Part shown: positions 1-7,340 of the stretch, in pieces
How the letters are laid out: each line of letters begins with the position of its first letter
How positions within the stretch are numbered: position 1 is the first letter of the stretch
Source: DATEZO01 sp035255485
GTDB taxonomy: Bacteria; Pseudomonadota; Gammaproteobacteria; Burkholderiales; Burkholderiaceae_D
NCBI GenBank assembly: GCA_035255485.1
Contig: DATEZO010000077.1
Span: 1-15,463, forward strand
Direction of reading: 5' to 3'
DNA: 15,463 nt
Program-made: the position numbers and the translations under genes
Notes under the pieces: model-generated
Seen by the model: the letters and a program-made list of their open reading frames with translations, nothing else
Told to the model about the DNA's origin: nothing
The model's database searches: none

Positions 1-1
1 T

Positions 2-2293
2 GCCGCGGCCAGGCCAAAAGGCGAATTCAGCGTGAACGGCCGGATCGATAACGGCCGGCTGAACTATACGCCGGGGAAATTCGGCAAGGATGGCAAGGCC
101 CCGTTCTGGCCGTTGCTGGATGCAATCAACGGCACCATTGCGGTCGATCGCACGCGCATGACCATCCATGCGGATAGCGCCAGCACAGGCAATATTGCGC
201 TGTCGAATGTACAGGCGGTGATACCCGATCTGCTGGCGGCGGACCTGATGCTGAACATCGACGGCAACGCGGCGGGTGCTTTGCAGAACATGGTCCGCTA
301 TGTCAACGACAGCCCGGTCACCGACTGGATTTCGCACTTTACCGAAGAAACCACCGCTGCCGGCGACGCCCGGCTCGGATTGAAGCTGCAATTGCCCCTG
401 CACCGGATTGCCGAGGCAAAGGTGCAGGGTACGCTGCAGTTCCTGAATAACGATGTGGTGCTGCAGAACGCGATGCCGCCGCTGACGGCGGCCAGCGGTA
501 CCCTGGGCTTCAATGAAAAAGGGTTGGCGCTGAACGGGATCAAGGCGAATTTCATCGGCGGACCGGTGACTGTCTCCGGCGGCACGCAGCGCGACGGCAA
601 TATCTTGATCAAGGCTGATGGCAGTGTATCAGCGGCCGGCTTCAGGAAAACCTTCGCGACGCCGGCCATGCAGCGCCTGGCGGACCATCTCTCCGGCAGT
701 ACTCGCTATACCACGTCGATTGCGGTCAGGAAGAAACGGCCCCAGATCACGGTCGAATCGACGTTGCAGGGTCTTGGGCTGGATTTTCCGGCGCCGCTGC
801 ACAAGGCTGCCAATGAAAGCCTGCCGCTCAGATTCGAGCTGGCTGCGCTGCCCGAGGAGGAGCCGGCGGTTGCCCGCGATGAGATGAAATTGTCGCTGGG
901 CCAGGCGATCGCGGTGCGTTACCAGCGCCAGAAATCGGCTGAAAAAAATGCCTCGTGGCGCGTGGTGCGCGGCGGCATTGGGGTCAATACACCGGCGCCG
1001 CAACCCGATAGCGGCCTGCTTGCCAACGTCAGCCTGCGTTCGCTTAGCATCGATGCGTGGAACCACTTTGTCGCGTCGATAGCGGGCAACGGGCAGCATG
1101 CAGCCGCTGGCGACGCCGACGTGCTGAATATCGCACAATACATCGAACCGGAAGTACTGGCCGCGCGCGCGACGGAATTGTTCGTGGCGGGCAAGAAGCT
1201 GGATAACGTGGTGGTCGGTGCTTCACATCACGATGGAGTATGGCAGGCCAACCTCGATTCCGAGCAAGTGTCGGGTTATGTAACATGGAATGAGGCCGCA
1301 TCCGGAAAGGAACAGGAAACCGGCAAGGCAACTGCACGGCTGGCTTCGCTGGTGATTCCGGAATCGGCGGCATCGGATGTCAGCGACCTGCTGGAAGGCA
1401 AAAACACGAATACACGGATTCCCGGCCTGGATATCGTCGCGGAAAGTTTTGAATTGTTCGGCAAAAAACTGGGCCGCCTCGAACTGCTTGCGGATAACAC
1501 GGGAGACGCGGCGGCGCGCGAGTGGCGCATCAGCAAGCTGACCATTGCGAATCCGGATGGCAATCTGAAGGGCTCCGGCAAGTGGGCAGTCAGGGATGGC
1601 GAAAACAGGTCGAACCTGGATTACGTGCTGGATATCGGGAATGCCGGAAAACTGCTCGACCGCATGGGATTCAGCAATGTGCTGCGCGGCGGCAAAGGCA
1701 GGATGGAGGGCGATATCAGCTGGAAGGGGCTGCCGTTTTCGCTCGATATTCCGACGCTTTCCGGGCAATTCAAGCTCGATATGGCAGCCGGCCAGTTTCT
1801 CAAGGTCGATCCGGGCGCGGCCAAGCTGCTGGGCGTCCTGAGCTTGCAATCGCTGCCGCGCCGGCTGGCGCTCGATTTCCGCGATGTGTTTTCGGAAGGC
1901 TTTGCATTCGACGGCATCACGGCGACCGCGCAGATTGCGCAAGGTGTGGCGAAGACCGATAATTTTAAGATGCGCAGCGTGAATGCCACGGTGCTGATGG
2001 ATGGAACGGCGGATATCGCAAAGGAATCGCAAAACCTGCATGTGGTGGTGATTCCCGAAATCAATGTGGGCGCAGCATCGGTAGTGTATGCGCTGGCGGT
2101 CAATCCGGTGATCGGCGTCGGCTCTTTCCTCGCACAATTATTCTTGCGCGAACCGTTAATCAGGGCTTTTACATATGAATACAGGATCACCGGTCCGTGG
2201 AAGGATCCAGTAGTAACAAAAATTGAACACAAGACGGAAAAAACACCCGAAACACAGGGTTCGGCGAACGATTCCATCAATATGCCAGGTTGA
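2..2293 (+). CDS. yhdP: YhdP family AsmA-like envelope protein, C-terminal part (5' end outside window)
   Basis: The frame is open from base 2, so the start lies upstream. About 763 residues are present, while family members usually have roughly 1,250-1,400. The text shows long beta-rich, repetitive AsmA/TamB-like sequence without catalytic motifs. The C-terminus is characteristic of YhdP/TIGR02099: a hydrophobic stretch with VYALAVNPVIGVGSFLAQLF about 60-80 residues from the end, then YRITGPWKDPVVTKIE. In Escherichia coli, YhdP is anchored in the inner membrane, spans the periplasm, and works with TamB and YdbH in moving phospholipids to the outer membrane (family knowledge). The order yhdP, amidase, tldD is familiar in proteobacteria, and the next start codon is only 2 bases past this stop, suggesting one transcript. 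A GTG at 32 is merely the first in-frame start-like codon inside the fragment and is not the real start. Confidence 0.9.
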   Translation, partial: AAARPKGEFSVNGRIDNGRLNYTPGKFGKDGKAPFWPLLDAINGTIAVDRTRMTIHADSASTGNIALSNVQAVIPDLLAADLMLNIDGNAAGALQNMVRYVNDSPVTDWISHFTEETTAAGDARLGLKLQLPLHRIAEAKVQGTLQFLNNDVVLQNAMPPLTAASGTLGFNEKGLALNGIKANFIGGPVTVSGGTQRDGNILIKADGSVSAAGFRKTFATPAMQRLADHLSGSTRYTTSIAVRKKRPQITVESTLQGLGLDFPAPLHKAANESLPLRFELAALPEEEPAVARDEMKLSLGQAIAVRYQRQKSAEKNASWRVVRGGIGVNTPAPQPDSGLLANVSLRSLSIDAWNHFVASIAGNGQHAAAGDADVLNIAQYIEPEVLAARATELFVAGKKLDNVVVGASHHDGVWQANLDSEQVSGYVTWNEAASGKEQETGKATARLASLVIPESAASDVSDLLEGKNTNTRIPGLDIVAESFELFGKKLGRLELLADNTGDAAAREWRISKLTIANPDGNLKGSGKWAVRDGENRSNLDYVLDIGNAGKLLDRMGFSNVLRGGKGRMEGDISWKGLPFSLDIPTLSGQFKLDMAAGQFLKVDPGAAKLLGVLSLQSLPRRLALDFRDVFSEGFAFDGITATAQIAQGVAKTDNFKMRSVNATVLMDGTADIAKESQNLHVVVIPEINVGAASVVYALAVNPVIGVGSFLAQLFLREPLIRAFTYEYRITGPWKDPVVTKIEHKTEKTPETQGSANDSINMPG

Positions 2294-2295
2294 CC

Positions 2296-3105
2296 ATGAA
2301 TGATGACATAACCCGTATCGCCGCCGTGCAGATGGTGTCTTCGCCGGCGCTCGATGAAAATCTTGCCACTGCGCGCCGCCTGATCCTGCAGGCTGCCGGG
2401 GAAGGCGCGCAATTGGTATTGCTGCCGGAATACTGGCCGATCATGGGCATGAATGAACAGGATAAGACATTGCTTGCCGAATCCTCCGGCACGGGCCCGA
2501 TCCAGGCATTCATGGCCGGGATTGCGCGTGAATACGGGATCTGGCTGGTCGGCGGCACCTTGCCGATGGCAGCGGATGAGCCCGGTAAAGTGTTGAACAG
2601 CACGCTGGTATTCAATCCTGGCGGCGAATGCGTGATGCGTTATGACAAGATCCACCTGTTCAGCTTTGCCAAGGGCGACGAAGCCTATGATGAAGCGCGC
2701 ACGATTGTCCGTGGCGACCAGGTCCGGACATTCGACGCGCCGTTCGGGCGGGTCGGCCTGTCGGTATGCTACGACCTGCGCTTTCCGGAGTTGTACCGTG
2801 CGATGGGTGAGTGTGCCTTGATTGTGGTCCCGTCCGCATTCACCTATACCACCGGGAAAGCGCACTGGGAAATCCTGTTGCGTGCCCGTGCGATCGAAAA
2901 TCAATGCTACGTGCTTGCCGCGGCGCAAGGCGGCCGCCATCTCAATGGCCGCCGCACCTGGGGACATAGCATGCTGGTCGATCCGTGGGGCGAAATAAAA
3001 GCGGTGTTGCCGGAAGGCGAAGGCATCGTCATCGGTAATATCGAATCCGGCCATTTGCACCAGGTGCGCGAGAGCTTGCCGGCGCTAAGACATCGCAGGA
3101 TGTGA
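2296..3105 (+). CDS. Nit1-type carbon-nitrogen hydrolase (omega-amidase-like / deaminated glutathione amidase-like)
   Basis: This is a 269-residue nitrilase-superfamily amidase. The Glu-Lys-Cys triad is visible: E45 in LLPEYWP, K118 in RYDKIHLF and C158 in SVCYDLRFPELYR. The DLRFPELYR context and the C-terminal LPALRHRR are typical of the Nit1 branch, whose studied members hydrolyse deaminated glutathione, a metabolite-repair reaction. The exact substrate here is inferred, not shown. The length is normal and no signal peptide is seen, so it should be cytoplasmic. I chose ATG 2296, which has AGG at 2287-2289 as a weak ribosome site. A TTG at 2290 in the same frame, overlapping the yhdP stop, is an alternative that adds two residues. 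The tight junction suggests translational coupling with yhdP. tldD follows after 135 bases. Confidence 0.9.
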   Translation: MNDDITRIAAVQMVSSPALDENLATARRLILQAAGEGAQLVLLPEYWPIMGMNEQDKTLLAESSGTGPIQAFMAGIAREYGIWLVGGTLPMAADEPGKVLNSTLVFNPGGECVMRYDKIHLFSFAKGDEAYDEARTIVRGDQVRTFDAPFGRVGLSVCYDLRFPELYRAMGECALIVVPSAFTYTTGKAHWEILLRARAIENQCYVLAAAQGGRHLNGRRTWGHSMLVDPWGEIKAVLPEGEGIVIGNIESGHLHQVRESLPALRHRRM

Positions 3106-3116
3106 CTGCGGGCAAT

Positions 3117-3141
3117 CGCTGGAATGGCTCGTCTTCCAGCG
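3117..3141. repeat. Perfect 8-bp inverted repeat between the amidase gene and tldD
   Basis: CGCTGGAA (3117-3124) and TTCCAGCG (3134-3141) form a perfect 8-bp stem with a 9-base loop, starting 12 bases after the amidase stop. No T-run follows, so it is not a standard intrinsic terminator. It may stabilise an mRNA end or act as a processing site. A TACAAT hexamer at 3150-3155, just downstream, could be a -10 box for tldD, but no good -35 is seen. Confidence 0.4.
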
Positions 3142-3240
3142 CAATACTCTACAATCCGGTAAGCTAGACAGCCACATATCAGTAATTCAATGCTTGATGC
3201 GCGACCCATTGTCGCCAGACACGGATATCACACGAATACC

Positions 3241-4701
3241 ATGAAACCATTTGAACCGAATTTCCAAACCCTGTCCATTGCGCGCGATATTTTGCTTACG
3301 CCGTTTGGGCTGGATGAAGCCAGGCTGATCCGGGTTCTGGGCAGCATGTTTACGCACAAGGTCGATTATGCGGACCTGTATTTCCAGTTCACCAGAAACG
3401 AAGGCTGGAGCCTTGAAGAAGGCATTGTCAAGACCGGCAGTTTTTCCATCGACCAGGGCGTCGGCGTGCGGGCTGTTTCCGGCGACAAGACAGCCTTCTC
3501 CTATTCCGACGAGATTTCCGAATCGGCATTGCTCGATGCTGCAGCAGCGACCCGCACGATTGGGCGGCAAGGCGCCGGCAAGGTGAAGGTTACTTCATCG
3601 ATCCAGCCTTCCGGCGGCCGTTCGCTGTATTTGCCGTACGATCCGCTGACTTCGCTCGATGCCGCCGACAAGGTCAAACTGCTGGAAAAAATAGAGCGCA
3701 TGGCGCGTGCCAGGGACCCGCGCGTAGTGCAGGTCATGGCTGGCCTGGCCGGTGAATACGACGTGGTGCTGGTGGTGCGCAGCGACGGTGTGCTGGCTGC
3801 AGATATCAGACCGCTGGTACGGCTGTCGATCACGGTCATCGCGGAACAGGATGGACGTCGCGAAATCGGGTCGAGCGGTGGTGGCGGGCGCTACAACTAT
3901 GCCTATTTTACCGAGGCGATACTGGAGAAATATGCGGCCGAAGCGGTCGATTCGGCCATCGTCAATCTCGATTCGCGCCCCGCACCGGCCGGCCCGATGA
4001 CCGTCGTGCTCGGCCCCGGCTGGCCGGGCGTGCTGCTGCACGAAGCGGTCGGCCACGGACTGGAAGGCGACTTCAACCGCAAGGGGGCCAGCATATTCTC
4101 CGGCCGCATCGGCGAACGTGTCGCGGCCAAAGGCGTCACGGTGGTTGACGACGGCACCATCGCCGACCGTCGCGGCTCATTGAATATCGATGACGAAGGC
4201 AATCCGACACAGTGCACGACACTGATCGAAGACGGCATCCTGAAGGGATACCTCCAGGACACGATGAATGCGCGCCTGATGAACATGCCTGTCACCGGCA
4301 ATGCGCGGCGCGAGTCATTTGCACACATGCCGATGCCGCGCATGACCAACACCTACATGCTGGCCGGCGACAAGGATCCTGCGGAAATCATTGCATCGGT
4401 AAAGAACGGTCTGTATGCAGTCAATTTCGGCGGCGGCCAGGTCGATATCACGAATGGAAAATTCGTGTTTTCAGCCAGCGAAGCGTACATGATCGAAGAC
4501 GGCAAGGTAACGTATCCGGTCAAGGGCGCCACTCTGATCGGCAGCGGCCCGGATGTGTTGAACCGCGTCTCGATGATCGGCAATGACATGCGACTCGACA
4601 GCGGCGTCGGTGTCTGCGGCAAGGAAGGCCAGAGCGTGCCGGTCGGCGTCGGCCAGCCAACAATGCGACTGGATGGCGTAACGGTAGGCGGTACGGCATA
4701 G
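3241..4701 (+). CDS. tldD: Metalloprotease subunit TldD
   Basis: This is a 486-residue TldD/PmbA (U62 peptidase) protein of normal family length. The zinc-protease motif HEAVGH is at residues 267-272, within LLHEAVGHGLEGD. The third expected ligand is C459 in GVCGKEGQSVPVGVGQP; in E. coli TldD two histidines and a C-terminal-domain cysteine bind the metal. TldD forms a heterodimer with TldE (PmbA) that degrades unfolded peptides, including CcdA, and matures the microcin B17 precursor in E. coli. No tldE is in this window, which is usual because the two genes are generally unlinked. I chose ATG 3241 (MKPFEPNFQ), which matches the start typical of this family. An in-frame ATG at 3190 would add 17 unrelated residues. 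No strong Shine-Dalgarno sequence precedes 3241. It is probably cotranscribed in part with the upstream amidase. Confidence 0.95.
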   Translation: MKPFEPNFQTLSIARDILLTPFGLDEARLIRVLGSMFTHKVDYADLYFQFTRNEGWSLEEGIVKTGSFSIDQGVGVRAVSGDKTAFSYSDEISESALLDAAAATRTIGRQGAGKVKVTSSIQPSGGRSLYLPYDPLTSLDAADKVKLLEKIERMARARDPRVVQVMAGLAGEYDVVLVVRSDGVLAADIRPLVRLSITVIAEQDGRREIGSSGGGGRYNYAYFTEAILEKYAAEAVDSAIVNLDSRPAPAGPMTVVLGPGWPGVLLHEAVGHGLEGDFNRKGASIFSGRIGERVAAKGVTVVDDGTIADRRGSLNIDDEGNPTQCTTLIEDGILKGYLQDTMNARLMNMPVTGNARRESFAHMPMPRMTNTYMLAGDKDPAEIIASVKNGLYAVNFGGGQVDITNGKFVFSASEAYMIEDGKVTYPVKGATLIGSGPDVLNRVSMIGNDMRLDSGVGVCGKEGQSVPVGVGQPTMRLDGVTVGGTA

Positions 4702-4778
4702 CGGGGACATCAGGTCAAGGGCGGCTGGTCCGGCACGCGGATTTGTAGCCGCTCAGGAATATCCGTATTTCAAATAAT

Positions 4779-4807
4779 TTGCCCTTCGGCTAAGGCAGAA
4801 TTATGTT
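4779..4807 (+). promoter_or_regulatory. Candidate sigma-70 promoter for the 4873 gene
   Basis: TTGCCC (4779-4784) and TATGTT (4802-4807) are separated by 17 bases, each matching 4 of 6 consensus positions. The 171-base gap between tldD and the next gene is distinctly AT-rich from about 4765 on, consistent with a separate promoter. Other weak matches exist nearby, for example TTGCCA at 4812, so the exact site is uncertain. Confidence 0.25.
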
Positions 4808-4872
4808 TCATTTGCCAATATTAAACTACAATACTAGATAAATAGGTTGATGGATTAATAAGGAAGTGGCAA

Positions 4873-5715
4873 ATGGACATCCCACTACAAAAAGAAAAAG
4901 CACAAACCCTGCGTTCACTTCATTTGGCCGGCCCCATGCTAGTTTTGCCGAACGTGTGGAATCCAATTGGCGCGCTCATTCTCGCAAAAAAAGGATATCC
5001 GGCCATCGCAACGGCCAGCGCTGCAATTTCGTCGTCGCTGGGCTACCATGACGGCGAGCGGATCACTCGATCGACATTCATCGATATTGTCGGACGGATT
5101 GCTCGCAGCGTGGATGTTCCTGTCACAGCCGACATGGAGGCAGGCTACGGTGAATCCTTGTCCGAGTTGCAGGATACGGCGCAACAAGTAATCGAATCCG
5201 GCATCGTCGGCATCAACATCGAGGATGGACTTGAGGGTGGAGGGCTGCGCGCGACAGAAGCGCAGTGCCAGAGAATTTTCGCGCTGCGACAGGTAGCCGA
5301 GCGATTGGGAGTACCGTTGGTCGTCAATGCGAGGATCGACAGCTATCTTTCGCCATCCTTCAAGACAAGCGAGGAAGCCACCGAAGATGCAGTTGCGAGA
5401 GCGAACGCATATTCCACAGCCGGAGCCGATTGTATTTTTCCTGTCGGACCGGCAGATGAGGCAACGGTTCGCGAACTCCGGCGGCGCATTGGCGGCCCGA
5501 TCAATATTCTCGCCTCGCCGACCGCTGCGCCGCTTTCGATCTTACGCGCCATCGGCATAAACCGGGTCAGTTTTGGACCTTTTATTTTCAGAGCATGCCT
5601 GCGCAAGTTCGCCGACATAGCCGGTGATTTGGCGACCACGGACGACTATTCCTGTTTCGCAGGCATGATGCCCAAGGCCGAGCTCAGCGAGTACCTGCTG
5701 GATGGCTTTGAATAA
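4873..5715 (+). CDS. Isocitrate lyase / phosphoenolpyruvate mutase superfamily enzyme
   Basis: The 280-residue protein has the PrpB/PEP-mutase (COG2513-like) fold signatures: NVWNPIGA near residue 27, ATASAAISSSLGYHDG at 47-61, the metal-site segment VTADMEAGYG (D87, E89), GINIEDG (E117, D118) and VVNARIDSYL (N152, R154, D156). The KKCGH cysteine loop of true isocitrate and methylisocitrate lyases is not present. The protein therefore probably cleaves or forms a C-C or P-C bond next to an alpha-keto acid (an oxaloacetate decarboxylase- or phosphonopyruvate hydrolase-like reaction), but the substrate cannot be read from sequence. ATG 4873 is preceded by AAGGAAG with good spacing (AGGA 4861-4864). 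The gene stands alone between its own AT-rich upstream region and the aroG leader. Its codon use looks slightly less GC-biased than the neighbours, which may hint at later acquisition. Confidence 0.85.
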   Translation: MDIPLQKEKAQTLRSLHLAGPMLVLPNVWNPIGALILAKKGYPAIATASAAISSSLGYHDGERITRSTFIDIVGRIARSVDVPVTADMEAGYGESLSELQDTAQQVIESGIVGINIEDGLEGGGLRATEAQCQRIFALRQVAERLGVPLVVNARIDSYLSPSFKTSEEATEDAVARANAYSTAGADCIFPVGPADEATVRELRRRIGGPINILASPTAAPLSILRAIGINRVSFGPFIFRACLRKFADIAGDLATTDDYSCFAGMMPKAELSEYLLDGFE

Positions 5716-5823
5716 GTCATGCGTGAGCAGGCGGGCGGTTGCGCTTGATTGGTCTCACAGCATGATTAATGCATTGAAATACGCCGATACTTGAATTTCA
5801 CTTGTGATTGTGTGCCCCCACGC

Positions 5824-5852
5824 TTGCCAAGCTGCGGAATTTGTTGCACTAT
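5824..5852 (+). promoter_or_regulatory. Candidate promoter of the aroG leader transcript
   Basis: TTGCCA (5824-5829, 5 of 6 to consensus) and CACTAT (5847-5852, 3 of 6) lie 17 bases apart. This would start RNA near 5859, about 28 bases before the leader peptide ATG. In the 172 bases from the previous stop to 5887 I see no gene, no TyrR-like box and no clear terminator for the upstream gene. Confidence 0.35.
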
Positions 5853-5887
5853 TAGCGCTGAACCTGACTCAAATACCGTTAATCATC

Positions 5888-5959
5888 ATGATTTTTGCGC
5901 GTTTTTTCTTTTATTTTTACTTTAGCTATTCCAGCCCCAAGGCGGTGGAGAAGCGGTAA
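5888..5959 (+). CDS. Phe/Tyr-rich leader peptide of the DAHP synthase gene (attenuator control peptide)
   Basis: ATG 5888 opens a 23-codon frame ending at TAA 5957-5959. The peptide begins MIFARFFFYFYFSY and ends SSPKAVEKR. Six Phe and three Tyr codons fall within residues 3-14, and eight of the nine lie in the stretch 5903-5929. This composition is that of leader peptides such as E. coli PheL, where ribosome stalling at scarce charged tRNA-Phe controls termination. Here both Phe and Tyr codons could act as sensors, which fits the first enzyme of the common aromatic pathway. No good Shine-Dalgarno sequence precedes the ATG, so initiation may be weak. The peptide itself is presumably without function after synthesis. 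Expression is inferred from composition, position and the RNA structures downstream. Confidence 0.8.
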   Translation: MIFARFFFYFYFSYSSPKAVEKR

Positions 5960-6020
5960 GCGCACGAATAAATGAGCCAACCCGAATTCCAGAAAAACCG
6001 CCAGCAATGGCGGTTTTTTT
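5929..6020 (+). promoter_or_regulatory. Transcription attenuator: competing hairpins in the aroG leader
   Basis: Four segments can pair in mutually exclusive ways. Segment 1, TTCCAGCC (5929-5936), can pair with segment 2, GGCGGTGGAG (5941-5950), through 8 bp including one G-U pair, with a 2-base bulge and a CCAA loop. Segment 2 can instead pair with segment 3: GGCGGT (5941-5946) with ACCGCC (5997-6002), and GGAG with TTCC (5987-5990). Segment 3 also pairs with segment 4, TGGCGG (6008-6013), to make the terminator. A ribosome stalled on the Phe/Tyr codons ending at 5929 would cover segment 1, free segment 2 to bind segment 3, and let transcription continue into aroG. With ample Phe and Tyr the ribosome moves on and the terminator forms. 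The pairings were read by eye; no folding energies were computed. Confidence 0.75.
5993..6020 (+). terminator. Intrinsic terminator of the aroG attenuator
   Basis: CCGCCA (5998-6003) and TGGCGG (6008-6013) form a perfect 6-bp GC-rich stem closed by a GCAA (GNRA-type) loop. It is flanked by A5 (5993-5997) and followed by seven T (6014-6020), then A and five more T. It lies 42 bases before the aroG start and after the leader peptide stop, so it is placed to end transcription before the structural gene rather than after an upstream gene. Confidence 0.85.
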
Positions 6021-6062
6021 ATTTTTATCAACAGATTTCACCCATCTTTAACTGGAGAAAAT

Positions 6063-7127
6063 ATGCCGCGCACCGATGATTTACGTATCCGCGAAATGAA
6101 AGAACTGACGCCACCCTCGCATTTGATCCGCGAATTCGGTTGCTCCGAAAAAGCGTCCCGTACCGCGGCCAGCACGCGTACTGCGCTGCATCGGATTCTG
6201 CATGGCCAGGATGATCGGGTCATGGTTGTGATCGGCCCCTGCTCGATTCACGACACCAAGGCGGCAATGGAATATGCGCAGCGGCTGGTGAAAGAGCGCG
6301 AGCGCTTCGCCAGCGAACTCGAAATCGTCATGCGGGTCTATTTTGAAAAGCCGCGCACCACCGTTGGCTGGAAGGGGCTGATCAATGATCCTTATCTCGA
6401 CAACAGCTTCCGCATCAACGACGGCTTGCGCAATGCGCGGGAATTGCTGTTGAATATCAATGAACTCGGCCTGCCGGCCGGCACCGAATTCCTGGATGTC
6501 ATCAGTCCGCAATATATCGCCGACCTGATCAGCTGGGGCGCGATCGGTGCGCGCACCACGGAATCGCAGGTGCACCGCGAGCTGGCATCCGGCCTGTCAT
6601 GCCCGGTCGGATTCAAGAACGGCACGGACGGCAATCTCAAGATCGCGGTCGATGCGATCAAAGCCGCATCGCAGCCGCATCACTTTTTATCGGTGACCAA
6701 GGGTGGCCACTCCGCGATCGTATCGACCAATGGCAACGAGGATTGCCATACCATCCTGCGCGGCGGCATGGCGCCGAACTACGACGCAGGCAGCGTGGAT
6801 GCCGCCTGCAAGGTGATTGCCGCCAACGGGCTGGCTTCGCGCCTGATGATCGATGCATCGCACGCCAACAGTTCAAAAAAACCGGAAAACCAGATTCCGG
6901 TATGTGCCGATATTGCGCGCCAGATCGCGGCCGGCGACACGCGCATTGTCGGTGTCATGATCGAATCGCATCTGGTCGCCGGGCGCCAGGATCTGGTCGT
7001 CGGCAAGGAACTCGTGTACGGGCAGTCGATTACGGACGGTTGCATCGGCTGGGAAGAGAGCGTCAGCGTGCTGGAAGGTCTGGCAGCGGCGGTCAAGCAG
7101 CGTCGCCTCTCCGATCCGGATGCGTAA
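6063..7127 (+). CDS. aroG: 3-deoxy-7-phosphoheptulonate (DAHP) synthase, class I AroG type
   Basis: The 354-residue enzyme condenses phosphoenolpyruvate and erythrose 4-phosphate to DAHP, the first step of the shikimate pathway. Family motifs are intact: VVIGPCSIHD with metal ligand C60, KPRTTVGWKG, the long conserved stretch with GARTTESQVHRELASGLS then CPVGFKNGTDG, SVTKGGHSAIV (metal His), MIDASHANSSK, GVMIESHL (metal Glu) and SITDGCIGWE (metal Asp). The CPVGFKNGTDG text and overall similarity resemble E. coli AroG (Phe-sensitive) more than AroF, so feedback by Phe is likely but inferred. ATG 6063 has GGAG at 6054-6057. Upstream is a leader peptide, antiterminator and terminator, so expression should respond to charged tRNA-Phe and tRNA-Tyr. 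In E. coli the DAHP synthase genes are controlled by TyrR and TrpR rather than by attenuation. The downstream 213 bases to the convergent gene hold no clear T-tailed terminator. Confidence 0.95.
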   Translation: MPRTDDLRIREMKELTPPSHLIREFGCSEKASRTAASTRTALHRILHGQDDRVMVVIGPCSIHDTKAAMEYAQRLVKERERFASELEIVMRVYFEKPRTTVGWKGLINDPYLDNSFRINDGLRNARELLLNINELGLPAGTEFLDVISPQYIADLISWGAIGARTTESQVHRELASGLSCPVGFKNGTDGNLKIAVDAIKAASQPHHFLSVTKGGHSAIVSTNGNEDCHTILRGGMAPNYDAGSVDAACKVIAANGLASRLMIDASHANSSKKPENQIPVCADIARQIAAGDTRIVGVMIESHLVAGRQDLVVGKELVYGQSITDGCIGWEESVSVLEGLAAAVKQRRLSDPDA

Positions 7128-7340
7128 TGCCATCCGATTGCCGTAGCCTGAAAGCCGTTGCAGGCTGGATGGCGCGGCGCGCAATCCGGGGATGTGCCAC
7201 GGTAAAATCTCCGGGCGGCGGAGCAGGGATGTCATGGGGCGTCCCGCGCCTGCGGAACGTTCTGCCTGCCGGCAGAGAGGCGCAGGGCAAAGGCTGCGCT
7301 GCTCCGGGCTACCGATTTACTGTTATTTTTACGCGAATAT

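Noticed and set aside
1621..3060. Long open frame of 479 codons on the minus strand, and a similar one at 1223-2137
   Set aside because: Both lie entirely antisense to yhdP and the amidase gene. Their translations are rich in Arg/His/Gln with no domain, as expected for shadow frames in GC-rich coding DNA.
5993..6020. The hairpin as a terminator of the upstream PEP-mutase-like gene
   Set aside because: It lies about 280 bases after that stop, beyond a separate short coding frame, and its arms have alternative pairings with that frame. Attenuation of aroG explains it better.
7261..7276. TCTGCC/GGCAGA hairpin between aroG and the retropepsin-like gene as a terminator
   Set aside because: The stem has no T-run on either side. 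In this 213-base gap I see no convincing terminator or gene.
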